Source: Methanosarcina sp. MSH10X1 (GTDB lineage Archaea > Halobacteriota > Methanosarcinia > Methanosarcinales > Methanosarcinaceae). From it: a DNA stretch of 64,000 bases. The notes beneath the pieces are model-generated. The model saw only the letters and a program-made list of their open reading frames with translations, was not told where the DNA came from and searched no databases. A program made the translations under genes and the position numbers. Shown here piece by piece: positions 1 through 9,094 of this stretch (within the stretch, counting starts at the first letter, position 1; every line of letters starts with the position of its first letter). The DNA lies in contig NZ_SCHL01000010.1 of the NCBI RefSeq assembly GCF_004099695.1, forward strand, positions 1-64,000, written 5' to 3'.

Positions 1-58
1 CCTTTCTTACTCTTTCTCCTTCAAACATTGGGGAAATCTCAAATGGGAATTCTGCCAT
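1..58 (-). CDS. cdhC: CO dehydrogenase/acetyl-CoA synthase beta subunit, N-terminus only
   Basis: Only the first 19 codons lie in the window; they read MAEFPFEISPMFEGERVRK, which I recognise as the start of CdhC. CdhC carries the nickel A-cluster that makes or cleaves acetyl-CoA in the ACDS complex. An AGGAGGC ribosome binding site precedes the ATG at 58. It lies 24 nt downstream of cdhB on the same strand, so it is the third gene of the cdh operon. The rest lies outside the window. Confidence 0.9.
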   Translation of the reverse strand, partial: MAEFPFEISPMFEGERVRK

Positions 59-81
59 TATATTTCGCCTCCTAAATTAAA

Positions 82-594
82 TTATAATGCGTTAATAAGG
101 TCATCCAGGGCAGCATAGTGGTCTGCCTTACTCAGGTTTCCGAAGGACATGGTTGCGTTCTGGATGTAGTTTCTGTCAATTGATATTGCTTTGACATCTG
201 AAAAGTTCTTTGTTCCGGACAATACCTGGTTGATGTAGTATTTTATGTGTCCTAAAACAATGAGTGTGTCATAGGTTCCGTTTCCATCAAGCCCTGGCCA
301 GTTAGAATCAGTCACATAAAAGCCAAGCTGATGCAGGTTGATGTACTTGGCATTGACATCCTTGTCAACAAAGCCGGGCATAGAGCTTCCAGTAGCTGCA
401 ATTGGGATATTTTTTGCTTTTGCAATCTTTACTACCCTGTCCAGAAGCTCCGGGTCAAGGATTTTGGTCCCAACCACGAGAAGTGGCCTCTTTGCTTTTG
501 AGATCAGTTTAGCTGCTATCTCAGGAGTGGTTGTCTTGGCAGTTGTCACTCCATAGCTGGTAAAGAGCTTGGTATTCTTGGTAGTGTCAACCAT
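82..594 (-). CDS. cdhB: CO dehydrogenase/acetyl-CoA synthase epsilon subunit
   Basis: This 170-residue protein is the epsilon subunit that binds the CdhA CODH subunit in the ACDS complex. It carries no cysteine cluster, as usual for this subunit, and has the expected length and Rossmann-like pattern ([22 protein letters not shown]). I chose the ATG at 594 rather than the one at 612 because cdhA ends at 597 and its last codons supply a GGAGG 7 nt before the 594 ATG. The two genes are therefore nearly abutting and probably translationally coupled. Confidence 0.93.
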   Translation of the reverse strand: MVDTTKNTKLFTSYGVTTAKTTTPEIAAKLISKAKRPLLVVGTKILDPELLDRVVKIAKAKNIPIAATGSSMPGFVDKDVNAKYINLHQLGFYVTDSNWPGLDGNGTYDTLIVLGHIKYYINQVLSGTKNFSDVKAISIDRNYIQNATMSFGNLSKADHYAALDDLINAL

Positions 595-596
595 CT

Positions 597-3023
597 TCAG
601 GCCTCCTTGCAAAGTCTCTTGAGGTTAGTTGGCTGTGCCGAGACGTCGAATTTGATCTTCGGACCGGATATGATTTTCTTCTTCTTCCAGTCAATTTCCC
701 AGCCGTGCTCCTTTTCGAGTCTCCTAAGGAGTTCTTCACGCTTGGCAAGTGGTAGATCGGCTTCGTTTCTGACGAACTTCCACCAGTCTTCGGGTTCTAC
801 ACCGAGGTACTTCTTGGAAAGCTCCATCCAGTGGGTCAGTTTTATGGACCTGCCCATGCTGTTATCGGACGGACGGATGCAGGCTTTTGCCATCATCGGA
901 ATCGCTTCCTGCCAGGTCTCTGCTGTGGTCAGGAGGAATTCGGGTGCTGGTGGGATTGCCATTTCCTGGCCGTTCCTTGCATCGTAAACTTTCCACTTGG
1001 ACTCATCATAGTTCTTGGCAATCAGGGCTCTCCTGTACTTGGAACCGTGAGGGCCGAGCACTGCCGGAATACCATAGATATTACATCCGGTACCGATTGC
1101 AGCTGCCTTCTGCGAGTATCCACCCCAGGCAAGTCCGCAGGCACCTACACGGTTAAGAGTGTAGTCTGCAACTTCTGCCAGGTTTCCTGCCAGAGTTCTC
1201 TGGGCAAAGATTCCGGCAACTTTCTCAGCAGCTCCGCTGATGTGTGCATTGGATACACAGGAACCGGTGTTAAGCAGTCCGCCGCCTGCGAATGTACCTG
1301 GGTACCTTTCGTAAAGGGTCTTGCCTTCTTCGTCCTTGTACATACCAATGTCCATTGCGGAACAACCGCTTACAGCCAGGAGATAGTTTCTCTTCAGGAA
1401 CTCTTCGGCGATAAGGTAGACATCTTTTGTACCGGCTGGATAATTCGGGCATCCAATAATTGCAATGATACCAGGGGTAGTTCCCATAACAAGGTTCAGG
1501 CCTTCTTTCCTGATTTCTGCATCACTCGCCTGACCTCTGCCGGCTCTGACCCAGCCTTTTTCCTCACTGATAGCCTTCTGTGCAGCCTTCTCAATCACGT
1601 TAACGATTGGGATTTCCTTCTTACAGACCTGCTCGCAGCGGCGGCATCCTATACAATTATCATGGATTGCTTCAAGGTATTCGTAGCTTCCCTTGGCTGC
1701 ATATTCCAGGGCTTCTGGAATGTCGAGCTCTTCGGGACATGCCAGCAGGCATTCTCCGCACTTGGCACATTTGTCTATGTAAACTTTGAATTCTTCATCA
1801 GTTGGAATTGCGGTTATGCCTTCTGCGTCACGGATCGGAGCCATTACGTCTGCAAGCTTCGGGACAAGCTCTCCGAGCTTTTCATAATCCAGCATTACGC
1901 AACCAGGAATTGCCCCTGATTTGAGCTCTTCGATTGTTGAGTCCACATCTGCAAAAGTGCGGTCAGGCAGACCCATCATGATCTTCTCATTGGAGGCGAT
2001 CACAGGTATCTTGAGTTTCTGAGCCTCTGGTAGAACATCACCACGGACACACTGTTCGTCAACAACAATGACATCAGGCATTCCGGAGCGTATAACCTTC
2101 AGTTCCTTTGCCAGGGAACCTACGATCTTTGCATACGGCTTTCTCTTGTCAGCTTCTTTATACCTTGTCATATCGAATGCTGTACAGCAAAGCCCGGCAA
2201 TCTCCATCTTATCGGTAAGGTTGTTGTCCTCCATGTAGTCCATAATATAAGTTACACCGGCGACATTGTGTCCGATTGCAACGATGAGCGGCTTGGACTT
2301 GTCAATTGCTCCCATACCGATCTCAATGAGTGGGGCTTCAGGGTCAGCTTTCGGGAAGTCGTATGCCGATACCTGAGCAATGTCGGAAACTTCCATACCT
2401 ACATGGTCCAGGCTTCCACTGAAGAGAGCTTTTGAGTCGTAGTCAATCTCCGCACTTTCCTGACCTGCGTGGATGGTTGCAAGGAGCTGGGTGAGCTCTT
2501 CTTCAACATACTCCATTGGAGCTCTGCATTCTCCAAGGGTCTTTGGGCTATACCCCGTACAGATTGTAACGTTTGGAGTCAGGACATTTGATTCTCCAAG
2601 ATTGAGGGGATAGTCTTCTCCAAAGATGTCTATTACATGTTCAAGCAAGTGGCGCCCGTGAGCAGCGTGACATGCAGTACCTGTAATTACACGAAGGAAG
2701 AATTCCCTTCCAGTGTGGCCTGCCAGGTCAATACCACAGGCACCTCTCTTGTTTCCAGAAAGGTCACAGGGTCCATAAGTACAGTAGCAGCATTGGTCAC
2801 ACATGGGGGTCAAGACAGGCTCATAGCGGTTAAGCAGGAGGAAGTTCCAGTCATTCCTGTAAGATGCCATGCCTGCAAGAGGGGTCGGACCCACTGGTCC
2901 CAGCTCTTTTTCCTCTTTTGCCTCTTTGGCAACCTCCTTTGCTGCTCCCACAATATTGTTAATAGTGATCTGAACGGATTCCAGATCTTCTATAGAAAAA
3001 CTCCCGGTAGTTAGTTTGCTCAT
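597..3023 (-). CDS. cdhA: CO dehydrogenase/acetyl-CoA synthase alpha subunit
   Basis: This 808-residue nickel-iron CO dehydrogenase subunit oxidises CO released from acetyl-CoA during growth on acetate and passes the electrons to ferredoxin. Cluster ligands visible near the N-terminus are Cys75, 78, 79, 81, 86 and 96. Two ferredoxin-type motifs, [12 protein letters not shown] (about residue 417) and [11 protein letters not shown] (about 456), mark the archaeal alpha subunit with extra [4Fe-4S] clusters. Later Cys-rich segments ([22 protein letters not shown]) fit the C-cluster region. The ATG at 3023 follows GGAGGT. It is the first gene of cdhA-cdhB-cdhC, transcribed from a promoter about 370 nt upstream. 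Confidence 0.97.
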   Translation of the reverse strand: MSKLTTGSFSIEDLESVQITINNIVGAAKEVAKEAKEEKELGPVGPTPLAGMASYRNDWNFLLLNRYEPVLTPMCDQCCYCTYGPCDLSGNKRGACGIDLAGHTGREFFLRVITGTACHAAHGRHLLEHVIDIFGEDYPLNLGESNVLTPNVTICTGYSPKTLGECRAPMEYVEEELTQLLATIHAGQESAEIDYDSKALFSGSLDHVGMEVSDIAQVSAYDFPKADPEAPLIEIGMGAIDKSKPLIVAIGHNVAGVTYIMDYMEDNNLTDKMEIAGLCCTAFDMTRYKEADKRKPYAKIVGSLAKELKVIRSGMPDVIVVDEQCVRGDVLPEAQKLKIPVIASNEKIMMGLPDRTFADVDSTIEELKSGAIPGCVMLDYEKLGELVPKLADVMAPIRDAEGITAIPTDEEFKVYIDKCAKCGECLLACPEELDIPEALEYAAKGSYEYLEAIHDNCIGCRRCEQVCKKEIPIVNVIEKAAQKAISEEKGWVRAGRGQASDAEIRKEGLNLVMGTTPGIIAIIGCPNYPAGTKDVYLIAEEFLKRNYLLAVSGCSAMDIGMYKDEEGKTLYERYPGTFAGGGLLNTGSCVSNAHISGAAEKVAGIFAQRTLAGNLAEVADYTLNRVGACGLAWGGYSQKAAAIGTGCNIYGIPAVLGPHGSKYRRALIAKNYDESKWKVYDARNGQEMAIPPAPEFLLTTAETWQEAIPMMAKACIRPSDNSMGRSIKLTHWMELSKKYLGVEPEDWWKFVRNEADLPLAKREELLRRLEKEHGWEIDWKKKKIISGPKIKFDVSAQPTNLKRLCKEA

Positions 3024-3394
3024 TTGAGCTTTACCTCCTAAATTTGTTTAAAGTCGACTTCGCCAAGACGATTGCAATTTATAGTATCCGGCATATTCTT
3101 AATGATTATTAATTATATTTTCTCTTTGCCGTCTTCTTTAAGTTACAACCGTTTAATAATACTTCTCTGGCAAACGCTTTTGATTGTTTCTTTCAGCTAT
3201 TAAGCACTTAACCAGCGTTTTTTCAAATAAAATCGTTTTTGTAGGAAATATTTCCTTGCTAAAGTCGTTTTTAGGGCTTAATTTCTCTTCAAATCCTTTT
3301 TTACGCCCTCTATCTCAAAAAAAACCGTTTTTGCCAGCGATTTAGACCTTAACCATGATGAGGGGTCGCTATCGATGGATAATAAACACTAATT
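3024..3394 (-). promoter_or_regulatory. Long 5' leader of the cdh operon
   Basis: No gene fits between cdhA and the inferred start site. On the transcribed strand the leader holds an eight-U tract (plus-strand A run 3317-3324) about 70 nt after the start, a GGAAATATTTCC palindrome, and four AAAAACG-type motifs (plus-strand CGTTTTT starting at 3216, 3234, 3266 and 3326). Published work on methanosarcinal cdh genes, as I recall it, describes a leader of about this length that controls expression. That this leader acts the same way is inference. Confidence 0.65.
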
Positions 3395-3415
3395 AAATGT
3401 CTTAACGTACCAAAT

Positions 3416-3424
3416 CTATATAAC
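3416..3424 (-). promoter_or_regulatory. TATA box of the cdh operon
   Basis: Read on the minus strand this is GTTATATAG, a good archaeal TATA box. The usual 25-nt spacing puts the transcription start near 3394, giving a leader close to 370 nt before the cdhA ATG at 3023. Confidence 0.6.
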
Positions 3425-4638
3425 ATTTTCTAATTTGTAACATGCTATTTCGACAAGGGTAAAATGGAATACTCACAATTTGCATACTTCTCAAATTTAC
3501 TCAATCCTTGTATGAAAAAAGTATATCAGTGGCACCTGGTGGCATTTTTCTATCAAAACTCTTTACACTACTGGTGTTTATTTTTCTAGTGCTACTAATT
3601 GTTATTAATCTCAAATTTTTCTCACTTTTAAAACAGAAAATTATGTACATATTTGTTACTGTACAATGGTATCATCCTTAAACAAAACTTATCCGTTTCG
3701 TGATTATATAATTCAAAAAAATACTTCGAATTTTATAATTATATACTTAATAAATAAATGGAAAATTATTTATAGTCTTAGCATTGTCATGCGGCTTTAT
3801 AAAGTAAACGCCGTAAACTATTTTTGTGTTTTTCTCAGGAAAAGCATAAATATGATTTTCTCGTTTGAATATTAATAACTATATTTTCCAATTTAAATAA
3901 TTTTTATTTCAATTAAAATAAGATTGATTCCTTACCGAATAAATCCACTTTTGGATATAATCCATTCTTGAATAGACACCTTACTGATTATAATATAACT
4001 TTTCTACAGAGGTTATAATATAACATTTCTACAGAGGTTAAGTTCCTGCTCTCTCATTGGGCTTTAAGCTCTGGACTTATCCATTGAGGGTCTGGGGCGA
4101 AAAGAAATTGGTTTATTCAATCTAATGTCTCTCAAAATAGAATTCTATAATTAAAGTGAGCATCTAAACTAGAGTGCCCGGAATTTACAGGCTTTATCTT
4201 GAAGTATAAATCATATCATTGAATGCGGCTCCATAGCCTGTTCTTTGAATTAATGCTTTACTTCATAAATTGCAGCATATACATATATTTCAAGTATTGA
4301 GTCATATATTTCAACCTTCAAGAATAGGGTTATCCCCAGGCTAGAGGGATTAATGATCACAATACAACTTACCATGTGTAATTCTGTATTGCGAAGGTTA
4401 TACATTATATACAAATGCTAACAGCGTTATTGTATACTAATATCTGGGAGAATTTCAATTCTCAAATCAATGAAAATGATACTACTGATATCACCTTAAG
4501 CCGGGATCATTTTATCTGGGTTGCACATGAGGTGTTCTTATTGCCTCAGATTGACGTAGTTTTATACTATACTAGACCGGAGAGTAATTGGAAATATGTT
4601 TGATCTTAATTCATCTTATATCCCCGGAGGTGGAACAG
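3425..4638. other. Gene-free AT-rich stretch upstream of cdhA and the rhomboid gene
   Basis: About 1.2 kb with no convincing coding region. Short open frames at 3666-3875 and 4415-4603 lack ribosome binding sites and protein-like composition. The only clear structure is the 25-bp tandem repeat at 3988-4037. It must also hold the promoter of the rhomboid gene; runs such as TTATACATTATATAC near 4400 are candidates. Confidence 0.6.
3988..4037. repeat. Two tandem 25-bp units
   Basis: Units 3988-4012 and 4013-4037 differ at one base. Each runs TTATAATATAAC then W then TTTCTACAGAGG. The TTTCTACAGAG part also occurs at the outer end of the decayed insertion sequence near 21223-21240 (there as its complement), so the repeat may derive from transposon ends. 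Confidence 0.85.
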
Positions 4639-5262
4639 ATGGCAGGTAAAGATTCTATTCTGGCAAGCCCGACTATAGTAATCATTATTCTCTGCACGCT
4701 TTCATTCTTCGTGGAAATGGTTCCGGGCATAGGTTACTTTTACATAAATGCCTTTCAGTTTGACCCCAGTTCTCTTGTGACAAAGCCGTGGACGCTTATC
4801 ACATACATGTTTCTTCACACCGGTCCATTGCATCTTTTATTCAATATGCTCGTCCTGTACTTTTTCGGGACTGCACTGGAAACCCGGGTCGGCAACAGGC
4901 AGCTTCTGGCGATTTTCTTCACTGCCGGAATTCTGTCGGCAATAGGGTACACTTTTCTAAGCCGGCCAATTTTCAGTATCTCTCCTGGCCCGATGGTTGG
5001 AGCAAGCGGCGCGATCTACGGGGTCTTTGCAGCCCTTACAATGCTTGAGCCGGATATCCGTGTCTACGTCTACTTTATCCCTATGAAGCTAAAACATGCC
5101 CTTGTGCTTTTTGCTCTCTTCGATTTTCTTATGGTTGGCTCATCGGATATGATAGCCCATACAGCCCACCTTAGCGGTCTCTTTGTCGGCCTTTATATGG
5201 GACTTCGTATAAAGAAAATTCAGGAAAACTCTGCAAAATCCAGATACCTGGGCAGGTGGTAA
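4639..5262 (+). CDS. Rhomboid-family intramembrane serine protease
   Basis: This 207-residue polytopic membrane protein has the rhomboid signature: GASG with catalytic Ser123, His177 in HTAHLSG, and the helper His65/Asn69 pair in HLLFNM. Rhomboids cleave transmembrane segments of other membrane proteins inside the bilayer. About six hydrophobic helices are visible, the minimal rhomboid core. I start it at the ATG at 4639 because GGAGG at 4626-4630 precedes it; an in-frame ATG at 4588 has no such site. Its substrate is unknown. The next gene overlaps its 3' end by 7 nt. Confidence 0.88.
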   Translation: MAGKDSILASPTIVIIILCTLSFFVEMVPGIGYFYINAFQFDPSSLVTKPWTLITYMFLHTGPLHLLFNMLVLYFFGTALETRVGNRQLLAIFFTAGILSAIGYTFLSRPIFSISPGPMVGASGAIYGVFAALTMLEPDIRVYVYFIPMKLKHALVLFALFDFLMVGSSDMIAHTAHLSGLFVGLYMGLRIKKIQENSAKSRYLGRW

Positions 5263-5678
5263 ATCTGGAAGGGGATAACCTTCTAGAGGGTACATACTAC
5301 TATCCGAAACCTGAGCCCGGAGAGAAAATCCCGATCCAGGTTTTAAACTACAGAAGGCTGTTTGCAGCCTGGTCTCCAGAGTTAAAGAAAACTCTATATT
5401 TTGAAAAATTGCCTGAGGATGAAAATCTGAAACGGATAAGGGAGATTGTCCTTCTCCAGGTCTATGATTGGCTTGCTGGCAGAGAGGGATTGATAGAGCT
5501 TACTGACCTGGAATTTGAGCAATTCATGGAAGTTTATGAGGCTTTTCTGGAGAAACTCGGGGAAATTCAGTACTTAAGGCGTAAAAAAGGACGAAAGACG
5601 GAAAACATCTTTGAACTCAAGGAATCTCCGTATGTTATCCGGGAAGTCAAAAAGGGACCCTTTTCCGATAAATTATAA
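5256..5678 (+). CDS. Conserved hypothetical protein coupled to the rhomboid gene
   Basis: 140 residues, soluble, rich in charged residues, with no motif I recognise. It would start at a GTG (5256) inside the last codons of the rhomboid gene, so translation is probably coupled; no strong ribosome binding site is seen. The predicted helical centre (residues about 60-105) and basic patch YLRRKKGRK near residue 105 are its main visible traits. The function is unknown. The overlap suggests it works with or is dosed by the protease, which is inference only. Confidence 0.7.
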   Translation: MVNLEGDNLLEGTYYYPKPEPGEKIPIQVLNYRRLFAAWSPELKKTLYFEKLPEDENLKRIREIVLLQVYDWLAGREGLIELTDLEFEQFMEVYEAFLEKLGEIQYLRRKKGRKTENIFELKESPYVIREVKKGPFSDKL

Positions 5679-6080
5679 TTCTATGAATTATATTCTATGC
5701 TTTATAAATCAGTGTTCTTTTTCCTGCAGAAATTTTCTTTCCGTTCTTTTCGCAGGATAAGTCTCCGGTTTTTTAGTACATTCAATTACAGAGGGGCAAA
5801 GTTACAAATTTAGATTGCCTTAATATGCAAATGTTTTACTACAGAGAAGCAGATATTAGATATCATCGGATTGTATGCAAATTGCGGTATCAAGATTTAA
5901 ATCTTAAAGATTCGGAACTTTAAACTCAAAAGCTGATGACTGATGCATGAATTCTGTACCGGCAGATTGGAGGGCTGCTGGAAGTGTAGCTTTCCCCCAG
6001 AATTGGTGCTGTATGTTCACATGAAGCAAGTATAAAAAGTGCAGGTTCCGTGAACTGCAAGATCACAGAGGACATTGATA
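5679..6080. other. Intergenic stretch before the NYN-domain gene
   Basis: About 400 AT-rich bases without a supported gene. It separates the rhomboid pair from the NYN gene and should hold the latter's promoter. I see no hairpin or repeat worth naming. Confidence 0.5.
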
Positions 6081-6680
6081 ATGAAACCTGTAAAAAGCGG
6101 AATTGATTCCATCTCAAAATACCTCCGCTCGAAAAAGGAAGTTGGCAGGCGGAAAATAGGACTTCTAGTGGATGGTCCGAATATTCTCAGAAAAGAATTT
6201 GATGTAAATCTCGAGGAGATAAGGGACGTCCTGAAAGACTATGGAAATATCAAAATCGGGCGTGTTTTCCTTAACCAGTACGCGTCTGACAAGCTTGTGG
6301 AAGCTATTGAAAATCATGGGCTTGAGCCTATAATTTGTTCCAGCGATGTTGATGTGCGGCTCGCGGTAGAGGGTATGGAGCTTGTATATAACCCTAACAT
6401 CGATACCCTTGCGATCGTAACCAGGGATGCGGACTTCAAGCCGCTATTGAACAAAGCAAATGAACATGGCAAAGAGACTATTATTTTCGGGGTTGAACCC
6501 GGCTTTTCTACAGCGCTCAAGAATTCTGCGGACTATGTCATCCTTATGAAAAAAGACAGAATGAGCAGTTATGATGAGTCTGATGGAATTGCCCCTGGTG
6601 AAGGAAAAATTGACGCTGCGGAATATCAGGACAGTATATATGAAGGGGCCGTAGAAAAGACCTATGTGGAGAAGACCTGA
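6081..6680 (+). CDS. NYN-domain (PIN-like) protein, TIGR00288 type
   Basis: 199 residues. The NYN/PIN-like nuclease fold is indicated by VDGPN (Asp31, Asn34) at the end of the first strand, DVDVRLAVEG around 89-98, and TRDADF (Asp116, Asp118) around 114-119, which together form the acidic metal site of this superfamily. Members are thought to be RNases or RNA-binding proteins; no substrate is known for this archaeal family. The start is the ATG at 6081, with a GAGG just upstream; an in-frame TTG lies 6 nt earlier. The acidic tail after residue 155 looks disordered. Confidence 0.8.
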   Translation: MKPVKSGIDSISKYLRSKKEVGRRKIGLLVDGPNILRKEFDVNLEEIRDVLKDYGNIKIGRVFLNQYASDKLVEAIENHGLEPIICSSDVDVRLAVEGMELVYNPNIDTLAIVTRDADFKPLLNKANEHGKETIIFGVEPGFSTALKNSADYVILMKKDRMSSYDESDGIAPGEGKIDAAEYQDSIYEGAVEKTYVEKT

Positions 6681-6719
6681 ATTATACCTGCCCTTTTCTG
6701 ATATTCCTTTCCCACTTTT

Positions 6720-7697
6720 TCAAGGATAGTTGACATCTACGCCAAGGATATCTTTTTTTCCGGCAAAAACGTCCCGCGCTATCTCGGCACAGCCTATTGC
6801 AGCATGCCACTTTCCGAGACACTGGCACTCCTGCCCCAGGTGTGCACGGATTTTTTTCTGCACATATCCGGATTCGCCTACTGATCCTGCAAGAAAGATC
6901 TCTCCGATTGTCTCATAGTCTCTGAGAAGAAGCTGCATTGAGGCGATTTCCATAGCCGCAAACAGTGCAATAGTATCAAGGGCGAGAAGGGCAGGACTTT
7001 CTTCTCTTCCGGCTGCACTGAGCAATTCTTCCCTATCTTTATATGGGGTCATCTTCAGAGCTCCTGCTTCTATAAAAGCCTGGTTTGCAGTGCAGTACCC
7101 ATTATCTACATTCCTGATAGCCTGAAGGTCAAGAGGACCGTGATGGACGCCCGGGGCAAATATGCAGGCGTCAATTGCACCAATTACCTTCCCCTCGGCA
7201 ACGGCAAGAGTAACAGTATTTGAGCTTATATCAGAGACCACGAAATTCTCATAGCCAAGGCAGAGGATATGGTAAGCAATTCCAAGCTTCTCCGGGCTTG
7301 TGAGATGGGAAAATACTTTCATTCTGGGATCCACCTTGCTCTCTGCATGAAGGCCGGGGATAGCTATCGATGGAATTCCCGAGTTCCTGATGGCATCAAA
7401 AACTCTTGTGCCTCCACCTGTCTTTTTTCCAGCCCCTTCAATGCTCTTGAGCCCCCTTCCTTCCAGGTTCCTTACATTTTTAATTGCGGAGAAGCCATCT
7501 CCCATCGAGTATGTCAGTGCAATCAGGTCAATCGACTCGCGCAGGATTCCAAAATTCTCCTCAACAGAGGTAAGGATTTCGTTTTCGGACATGGCAGCTG
7601 CCTCAGCCCTCCCAAGCTCAAAGGTAAGGGTTTTTTCCCTTTCTATCAGAGCAAAACGCATTGCAGTTGTGCCATGATCAATCCCTATAAACGCCAA
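6720..7697 (-). CDS. Methanogenesis marker protein 12
   Basis: 325 residues of the ASKHA (acetate kinase/Hsp70-like) fold. The phosphate-1 loop is DHGTT at residues 7-11, and a second glycine-rich loop is SDISSNTV near 155. It matches methanogenesis marker protein 12, found across methanogens and otherwise uncharacterised; the fold suggests ATP binding or carbamoyl/acyl phosphate chemistry. It lies 23 nt after the DUF2103-like gene on the same strand, so the two probably share a transcript. Confidence 0.85.
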   Translation of the reverse strand: MAFIGIDHGTTAMRFALIEREKTLTFELGRAEAAAMSENEILTSVEENFGILRESIDLIALTYSMGDGFSAIKNVRNLEGRGLKSIEGAGKKTGGGTRVFDAIRNSGIPSIAIPGLHAESKVDPRMKVFSHLTSPEKLGIAYHILCLGYENFVVSDISSNTVTLAVAEGKVIGAIDACIFAPGVHHGPLDLQAIRNVDNGYCTANQAFIEAGALKMTPYKDREELLSAAGREESPALLALDTIALFAAMEIASMQLLLRDYETIGEIFLAGSVGESGYVQKKIRAHLGQECQCLGKWHAAIGCAEIARDVFAGKKDILGVDVNYP

Positions 7698-7720
7698 TTA
7701 CTTCTCTCTCCTTTAACGCC

Positions 7721-8083
7721 TCAGAGGGCAGTTTTTAAAATTTCATTCAGTTCGTTCATAATCCTGTCTCCCTCTTCGGCGGTCCCAACTGTTGTTACCA
7801 GTCTTATTTCCTGGTAACTCCTGCCTTCAGAGAGCAATAGCCTTAGATTCCCTCTCGCATCCGCACGCAGCACCTTTCCAGTCAGACTTCCTCCTGCAAT
7901 GCCTTTTACGGAAATTACAGACGGGATTAGCTTTTTTATCTCGGGGTGCTGGCTTATCATTTTTACAAGTTTTTTACCAGCCCTTCCCCCTATTACTGTC
8001 GTATGGACTCCACCAAGCTTATTTTTTGATGAGTTTTGTGTGTTTTCCTGTAAGTTAATCTTATTTTCCGTCATTATTGTCAA
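7721..8083 (-). CDS. DUF2103-like small conserved protein
   Basis: 120 residues. The segment HTTVIGGRAGKKLVKMIS followed by IPSVISVKGIAGGSLTGKV looks like DUF2103, a family annotated as possible metal binding; that assignment is from memory. The first about 22 residues are polar and poorly conserved in character, so the start could be the ATG at 8083 or the next one at 8074. It is transcribed with marker protein 12 directly downstream, which hints at a methanogen-specific role, but no function is established. Confidence 0.65.
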   Translation of the reverse strand: MTIMTENKINLQENTQNSSKNKLGGVHTTVIGGRAGKKLVKMISQHPEIKKLIPSVISVKGIAGGSLTGKVLRADARGNLRLLLSEGRSYQEIRLVTTVGTAEEGDRIMNELNEILKTAL

Positions 8084-8343
8084 ACCGGTAACCTATTCTC
8101 CTGGTGACTCTTTTCTTCTCTTATTTATTTCTTTTTATATTTATTATGTCTATCTATTTATCCGGTTAGAAGTTAAAAAAGTCCTTCAGGCTATGATCTC
8201 TTAAAGTCCTGCCCTGAAGCCAGATGCCGTAAAAAGAAGCCGTTCCAGAATCTCGAAAACACAATGTGCAGAATTCTGGATCGTTCTATTGTTTTTCCTC
8301 TAAAATTACTTTACCTTCCGGAAGATCCGGCTTTTCATTAAAA

Positions 8344-8781
8344 TCAGATTTTTTCAAGCTCTTTCATACCTATGAGCTTGATATTTTCTTCTTCAAGCGT
8401 TTTAACCGCTTTTTCAATATCGTTAACCCTTACTATTAAAAGGGCTTTTTGCTCCCTGGTGACAAAAGCATATGCATAATCAATATTGATCTTTGCCCTT
8501 CCGAACACTTCCGCAATACGGGACATGCTGCCGGGCACATCCTCCATTTCGATTCCCAGCACGCTAGTTTCAGAAACGGTAAACCCTTCCTTATGGAGTA
8601 CACGGTGTGCATACTCGGACCTATCCACAACCATGCGGATTATCCCGAAGTCTCCGGATTCAGCAATGGTAAATGCCCTTATATTTATGCCGGCGCTTTT
8701 CAGTTTGTCTGCAACGTTTGCAAGTCTGCCAGGCTTATTTTCCGCAAAGAGGGAAATCTGCTTTATGATTTTATCTTCCAT
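8344..8781 (-). CDS. Tandem ACT-domain regulatory protein
   Basis: About 145 residues with two ACT domains (roughly 1-67 and 68-145): KQISLFAENKPGRLANVADKLKSAGI and SVLGIEMEDVPGSMSRIAEVFGRAKI are the paired ligand-binding entry motifs. Free-standing ACT proteins bind amino acids and regulate metabolism. I prefer the ATG at 8781, which has GGTG seven bases upstream, over the ATG at 8793, where the AAGGA abuts the codon. In many archaea such a gene sits beside a phenylacetate-CoA ligase homologue, as here (paaK lies upstream on the same strand); the two may act on the same aromatic amino acid-derived acids. Confidence 0.82.
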   Translation of the reverse strand: MEDKIIKQISLFAENKPGRLANVADKLKSAGINIRAFTIAESGDFGIIRMVVDRSEYAHRVLHKEGFTVSETSVLGIEMEDVPGSMSRIAEVFGRAKINIDYAYAFVTREQKALLIVRVNDIEKAVKTLEEENIKLIGMKELEKI

Positions 8782-8908
8782 TCCAGCACCCATGTCCTTA
8801 TATTGCTTGTTCTTATTTTCTCTTATTTCCTTATCTAATCTTTTTACCTGAGTATAATATAAGCTTTTATGTATATTTTAAGTTTACATGTGGTTTTCAA
8901 ACTTATAA

Positions 8909-8988
8909 CCAGTTAATTTATTTGATGTCTGGAAGTTTTATTCTATATCCGGTAATTTTATTTTGCACCCGGTAACTTCATTTTATAT
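8909..8988. repeat. Four tandem 20-bp units
   Basis: The units start at 8909, 8929, 8949 and 8969. The consensus is near YYGGTAAYTTTATTYTRYAT; the third and fourth copies are closest, the first most diverged. The block lies in the noncoding gap between the ACT gene and paaK, upstream of the ACT gene's start, so it could be part of its control region. Confidence 0.8.
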
Positions 8989-9038
8989 CTGGCTCTGAAT
9001 TGTAAGAAAACTCCGAGATCCCAGAACTAAAAAAGAAA

Positions 9039-9073
9039 AACCTGCAGAATATACCTTACCTGTCCTGCAGGTT
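9039..9073 (-). terminator. Terminator-like hairpin after paaK
   Basis: Arms AACCTGCAG (9039-9047) and CTGCAGGTT (9065-9073) form a 9-bp stem with a 17-nt loop. On the minus strand the stem is followed by a T-rich run. It sits 20 nt past the paaK stop. Confidence 0.7.
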
Positions 9074-9094
9074 TTTTTCAATTTCCAGGATTTT

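Noticed and set aside
831-1919. 362-codon open frame on the plus strand inside cdhA
   Set aside because: It is antisense to the clearly recognised cdhA, Cys- and Ser-rich without protein-family features, and has no ribosome binding site.
3666-3875. 69-codon open frame in the gap upstream of cdhA
   Set aside because: AT-rich chance frame; no ribosome binding site, lysine/isoleucine/asparagine-biased composition.
4415-4603. 62-codon open frame before the rhomboid gene
   Set aside because: No ribosome binding site and no protein-like pattern; likely chance.
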